From Pelagicoccus albus (GTDB lineage: Bacteria > Verrucomicrobiota > Verrucomicrobiia > Opitutales > Opitutaceae): a stretch of 64,000 nt of DNA. Positions 61,277 through 64,000 of the stretch are shown in pieces; positions within the stretch are counted from its first letter, which is position 1; each line of letters opens with the position of its first letter. Position numbers and translations under genes: made by a program. The stretch spans positions 62,001 to 126,000 of the forward strand of contig NZ_JACHVC010000007.1 of assembly GCF_014230145.1 (NCBI RefSeq), read 5' to 3'. Under the pieces are notes generated by a model. The model was given only the letters and a program-made list of their open reading frames with translations, was not told the origin of the DNA and searched no databases.

Positions 61277-63189
61277 GCGACCCGATTAAACACGAGTGTG
61301 GTATCGCTCAAGTGCGTTTGAAAAAGCCACTTGAGTACTACCAGGAAAAATACGGTACCCCGCTCTGGGGATTTTATAAACTGTTTCTGCTCATGGAGAA
61401 GCAGAGAAACAGGGGTCAGGATGGAGCCGGCGTTGCGGCGGTGAAGTTCGATATGCCAGCCGGCGAGCCTTACATGTTTCGCGAGCGCAGCGTTAAGAGC
61501 AATGCTCTGGATCGCATCTTCAAAGATACGCTCAAGCAGTACCAAAAACTGATCCGAAACGGGGAGGTTTTGCCGGACTACGTTCCCTCCATTAAGCGGA
61601 AGTTCGACTTCGCTGCGGAGCTCTACATGGGGCACCTGCGCTATGGCACTTCGGGAGGCTATTCGCTCAGCGTGTGCCATCCCTTTTTCCGCCGTAGCAG
61701 TTGGCCAACTAAGAACCTGATTTTGGCGGGCAACTTCAACATGACCAATACGGCGGAGCTCAACGAGAGTTTGATCGCTATCGGTCAGCACCCGATTTTC
61801 GCTACTGATACGCAGGCACTGCTCGAAAAGGTCGGCTTCCACCTCGATGAAGCCCATGACAACCTTTACCGTTACTTGCGTGACGAAGGGCATACCAATG
61901 ACGAGATCGCGAGACGAATTCTCACCGGTATCGATTTGCCCAAGGTCTTCCGCAAGTCTGCAGAATCTTGGGATGGCGGTTACGCCTTGATCGGTGGAAT
62001 CGGAAACGGGGACAGTTTCATTCTTCGCGATCCTCTCGGTATCCGTCCGGCCCACTATTTCGAAGACGATGAAGTGTTCGCCGCTGCCTCCGAGCGTGCT
62101 CCGCTGATGACGATTTTCGACAAGTCGTTGGAGGACATCCACGAGGTTCCGCCGGGCCATATCATTGTGGTCACTAAGGGGGGAGAGGTTACCAAGAGCG
62201 TATTCCGCGAACCTGAGCCCGAGCCCAAGCAGTGCTCGTTTGAGCGGATTTATTTCTCCCGTGGCAATGACGCTGACATTTACAAAGAGCGAAAGGCTTT
62301 GGGTGCGGGACTATGTGAGCAGATCATGGACGGGATCGACCGGGATCTGGAAAACACGGTTATCAGCTTCGTTCCAAACACTTCGGAAGTCGCCTATTTT
62401 GGCGTGCTGGCAGAGTTGCGTTTGATTCGCCGCCAAGAGGTTAAGACCCAGATTCTCGAAGCTGCGGAGAAAGGGGAACTGGATGCCGCCAAACTCGACG
62501 AGCTTGTGATGAAGAATTGGCCCCGCGGCGAGAAAATCGCCCACAAGGACCAAAAGCTTCGTACCTTCATTTCGACGGAAAATTCTCGAAACGAGATGGC
62601 CTCCCACGTCTACGACGTCACTTATGGGATCATTAAGGATAACGATAATCTCGTCTGTGTGGACGACTCCATCGTACGCGGAACGACGCTTCGCAAGTCT
62701 GTGCTCAAGATCTTGGGCAGCCTAAATCCCAAGAAGATCATCATTGCCTCCACTGCTCCGCAGATCCGCTATCCGGACTGCTATGGCATCGACATGTCAG
62801 AGCTCGGCAAGTTCATCGCCTTCGAGGCGGCCATCGAGCTGCTGAAGGAAAAAGGGAAGAAGGATGTGATCGGCGAGGTTTACCGTAAGTGCCTAGAAGC
62901 TGAGAAAGGAGAGGCGCCGAACACGGTTAATTATGTGCAGGAAATCTACGCTCAGTTCACTGACGACGAAATTTCCGCCAAGATCGCCCAACTCGTCTAC
63001 CCATACGATACTTCTTGGAAGGGCGAACTGCAGGTGATTTACCAGACCGTTGAAAATCTTCACAAGGCTTTGGATGGCCACGATGGAGATTGGTATTTCA
63101 CTGGCAACTACCCGACTCCGGGTGGTTTCCAAGTCGTCAATCGCGCGTTTATCAACTATTACGAAAAGGCCAAAGGCCGCTCCTATTAA
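61273..63189 (+). CDS. purF: amidophosphoribosyltransferase, long form
   Basis: Transfers the amide of glutamine to PRPP, the first step of purine synthesis. The 638-residue protein is longer than E. coli PurF (about 500). The N-terminal Ntn domain has HECGIAQVRL, where the Cys would become the nucleophile after removal of the short front part, then KQRNRGQDGAGVAA and GHLRYGTSGGYSLSVCHPFF. The PRTase domain has LVCVDDSIVRGTTLRKSV. The C-terminal extension of about 100 residues (NYVQEIYAQFTDDE to the end) is typical of the Bacteroidetes/Verrucomicrobia version. purM follows 40 bp later. Confidence 0.93.
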   Translation: MSDPIKHECGIAQVRLKKPLEYYQEKYGTPLWGFYKLFLLMEKQRNRGQDGAGVAAVKFDMPAGEPYMFRERSVKSNALDRIFKDTLKQYQKLIRNGEVLPDYVPSIKRKFDFAAELYMGHLRYGTSGGYSLSVCHPFFRRSSWPTKNLILAGNFNMTNTAELNESLIAIGQHPIFATDTQALLEKVGFHLDEAHDNLYRYLRDEGHTNDEIARRILTGIDLPKVFRKSAESWDGGYALIGGIGNGDSFILRDPLGIRPAHYFEDDEVFAAASERAPLMTIFDKSLEDIHEVPPGHIIVVTKGGEVTKSVFREPEPEPKQCSFERIYFSRGNDADIYKERKALGAGLCEQIMDGIDRDLENTVISFVPNTSEVAYFGVLAELRLIRRQEVKTQILEAAEKGELDAAKLDELVMKNWPRGEKIAHKDQKLRTFISTENSRNEMASHVYDVTYGIIKDNDNLVCVDDSIVRGTTLRKSVLKILGSLNPKKIIIASTAPQIRYPDCYGIDMSELGKFIAFEAAIELLKEKGKKDVIGEVYRKCLEAEKGEAPNTVNYVQEIYAQFTDDEISAKIAQLVYPYDTSWKGELQVIYQTVENLHKALDGHDGDWYFTGNYPTPGGFQVVNRAFINYYEKAKGRSY

Positions 63190-63229
63190 GCCTCCTCCAA
63201 CCCCGTTAACATAGGAATTTCATCACTAG

Positions 63230-64000
63230 ATGGCTGCTAAGAAGAAAACAAAAGCATACGCTCAAGTGGGCGTTAACATCGATCTGGCTGACCGCATGAA
63301 GGGCGGCCTCAAGGAGTCTCTTAAGAGCGCTTCCCGTCCAGAGGTTCTTGGCGCGGTAGGTGGTTTCGGCGGACTCTTCGACTTGTCTAAGTCCAAATAC
63401 AAGGAGCCTGTGCTCGTCAGCAGTATTGACGGAGTGGGTACGAAGCTGAAGATCGCCTTTGAGTCCGGCAAGCACAAGAGCGTGGGCATGGATATCGTGA
63501 ATCACTGTATCGACGATATTTCCGTTATCGGCGCGGAACCGCTTTTCTTCCTCGATTACCTTGGTCTCGGAAAGCTGGAGCCAAAAGTCTTTAAGCAGAT
63601 CCTAGCTGGTATTTCTCAAGCTTGTGCTAGCGCTAACTGCGCTTTGATTGGCGGGGAAACTGCTCAGCTCCCTGATATGTATTCGCAGGGCGAGTACGAT
63701 ATCGCGGGTGTTATCGTGGGAATCGCGGAAAAGAAGAAGATGCTCTCCGGCTCTACGATCCGTCCAGGCGATGTGGTGGTCGGTTTGCCTTCTAGCGGTC
63801 TTCATACCAACGGCTATACTTTGGCTCGTAAGGTCATTTTTGATACTGCCAAGCTCACGCTTAAGGACAAGGTCCCCGGTACGCGTCAAAGCATTGAGAA
63901 GGCTCTCATGGAGCCGCACACCAACTATGCTCCGCTGCTTCAGCCATTGCTCGCTAAGTTTAATCAAGGCACTTCGTCCAAGGTTCGCAAGGGCAACGCC
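63230..64000 (+). CDS. purM: phosphoribosylformylglycinamidine cyclo-ligase, 3' end outside window
   Basis: Closes the imidazole ring of AIR with ATP. I translated it by hand because it runs off the window: MAAKKKTKAYAQVGVNIDLA, then VSSIDGVGTKLKIAF, ALIGGETAQLPDMYSQGEYD and GLPSSGLHTNGYTLARKV, all diagnostic PurM motifs. The visible part is 257 codons of an expected 330 or more. The start ATG at 63230 follows an AGGA about 15 bases upstream. It is co-directional with purF and probably in the same operon. Confidence 0.95.
   Translation, partial: MAAKKKTKAYAQVGVNIDLADRMKGGLKESLKSASRPEVLGAVGGFGGLFDLSKSKYKEPVLVSSIDGVGTKLKIAFESGKHKSVGMDIVNHCIDDISVIGAEPLFFLDYLGLGKLEPKVFKQILAGISQACASANCALIGGETAQLPDMYSQGEYDIAGVIVGIAEKKKMLSGSTIRPGDVVVGLPSSGLHTNGYTLARKVIFDTAKLTLKDKVPGTRQSIEKALMEPHTNYAPLLQPLLAKFNQGTSSKVRKGNA

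Noticed and set aside
1-64000. CRISPR arrays, tRNA, rRNA, insertion sequences, prophage
   Set aside because: I looked for regular direct repeats, clover-leaf sequences, transposase motifs and phage structural genes and saw none.

Overview
The window is a chromosomal segment of a free-living, probably marine Verrucomicrobiota bacterium of the Opitutae/Puniceicoccales type (Pelagicoccus-like is my best guess). The evidence is two proteins with the VPDSG-CTERM sorting tail typical of this phylum, an Opitutae-style 'LSPFEV' motif, a long-form IspG, a Bacteroidetes/Verrucomicrobia-style long PurF, and a sulfotransferase inside a glycan cluster. The assignment rests on gene content and motifs only. 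No rRNA, tRNA, CRISPR array, prophage or insertion sequence was recognised.

Layout. 1-5.5 kb (minus strand): an isoprenoid/envelope operon uppS-cdsA-dxr-rseP-ispG, the last gene cut by the window edge. 5.6-9.6 kb: a secreted von Willebrand A protein, an unknown anchored protein, and two VPDSG-CTERM genes that share a conserved upstream region and similar terminators. 9.6-12.5 kb: pyrR-pyrB-pyrC, with a stand-alone BLUF blue-light sensor gene directly upstream. 13-18 kb: cupin, GNAT acetyltransferase, a small membrane protein, a PD-(D/E)XK nuclease fused to an Fe-S helicase, and a RibD-type reductase. 18.3-27.4 kb: a surface-glycan cluster made of two convergent arrays (GT-C and GT4 on plus; GT2, DUF354, GT2, AglQ-like toroid, flippase and sulfotransferase on minus), the minus array tightly overlapping.

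27.6-36.8 kb (plus): prfB with its autoregulatory +1 frameshift, a four-helix-bundle gene lying between imperfect inverted repeats, a probable ATP-grasp-like gene, a DUF4384 membrane protein paired with a membrane-anchored caspase-like protease, and smc with an unusual acidic insert. 36.8-43 kb: a secreted S1 protease, yraN, and zwf-opcA-pgl (oxidative pentose phosphate entry). 43-51.7 kb: a DUF5069 gene, dtd, fabV, a DsbD-like reductase plus a redoxin, a 3-methyladenine glycosylase, a PfkB kinase and a DUF4139 protein. 51.8-61 kb: uvrA, a chemoreceptor, a DUF2264 glycan-active protein, a VWA-like protein and a polyglutamine-tailed unknown. 61.2-64 kb: purF and the start of purM.

The genes are mostly housekeeping pathways (isoprenoids, pyrimidines, purines, pentose phosphate, DNA repair) interleaved with accessory loci. 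The best candidates for something new are the shared promoter block of the two VPDSG-CTERM genes, the nuclease-helicase fusion, the caspase/DUF4384 pair, the inverted-repeat-flanked four-helix-bundle unit and the BLUF-pyr arrangement. None of them is proven here to be a new system.
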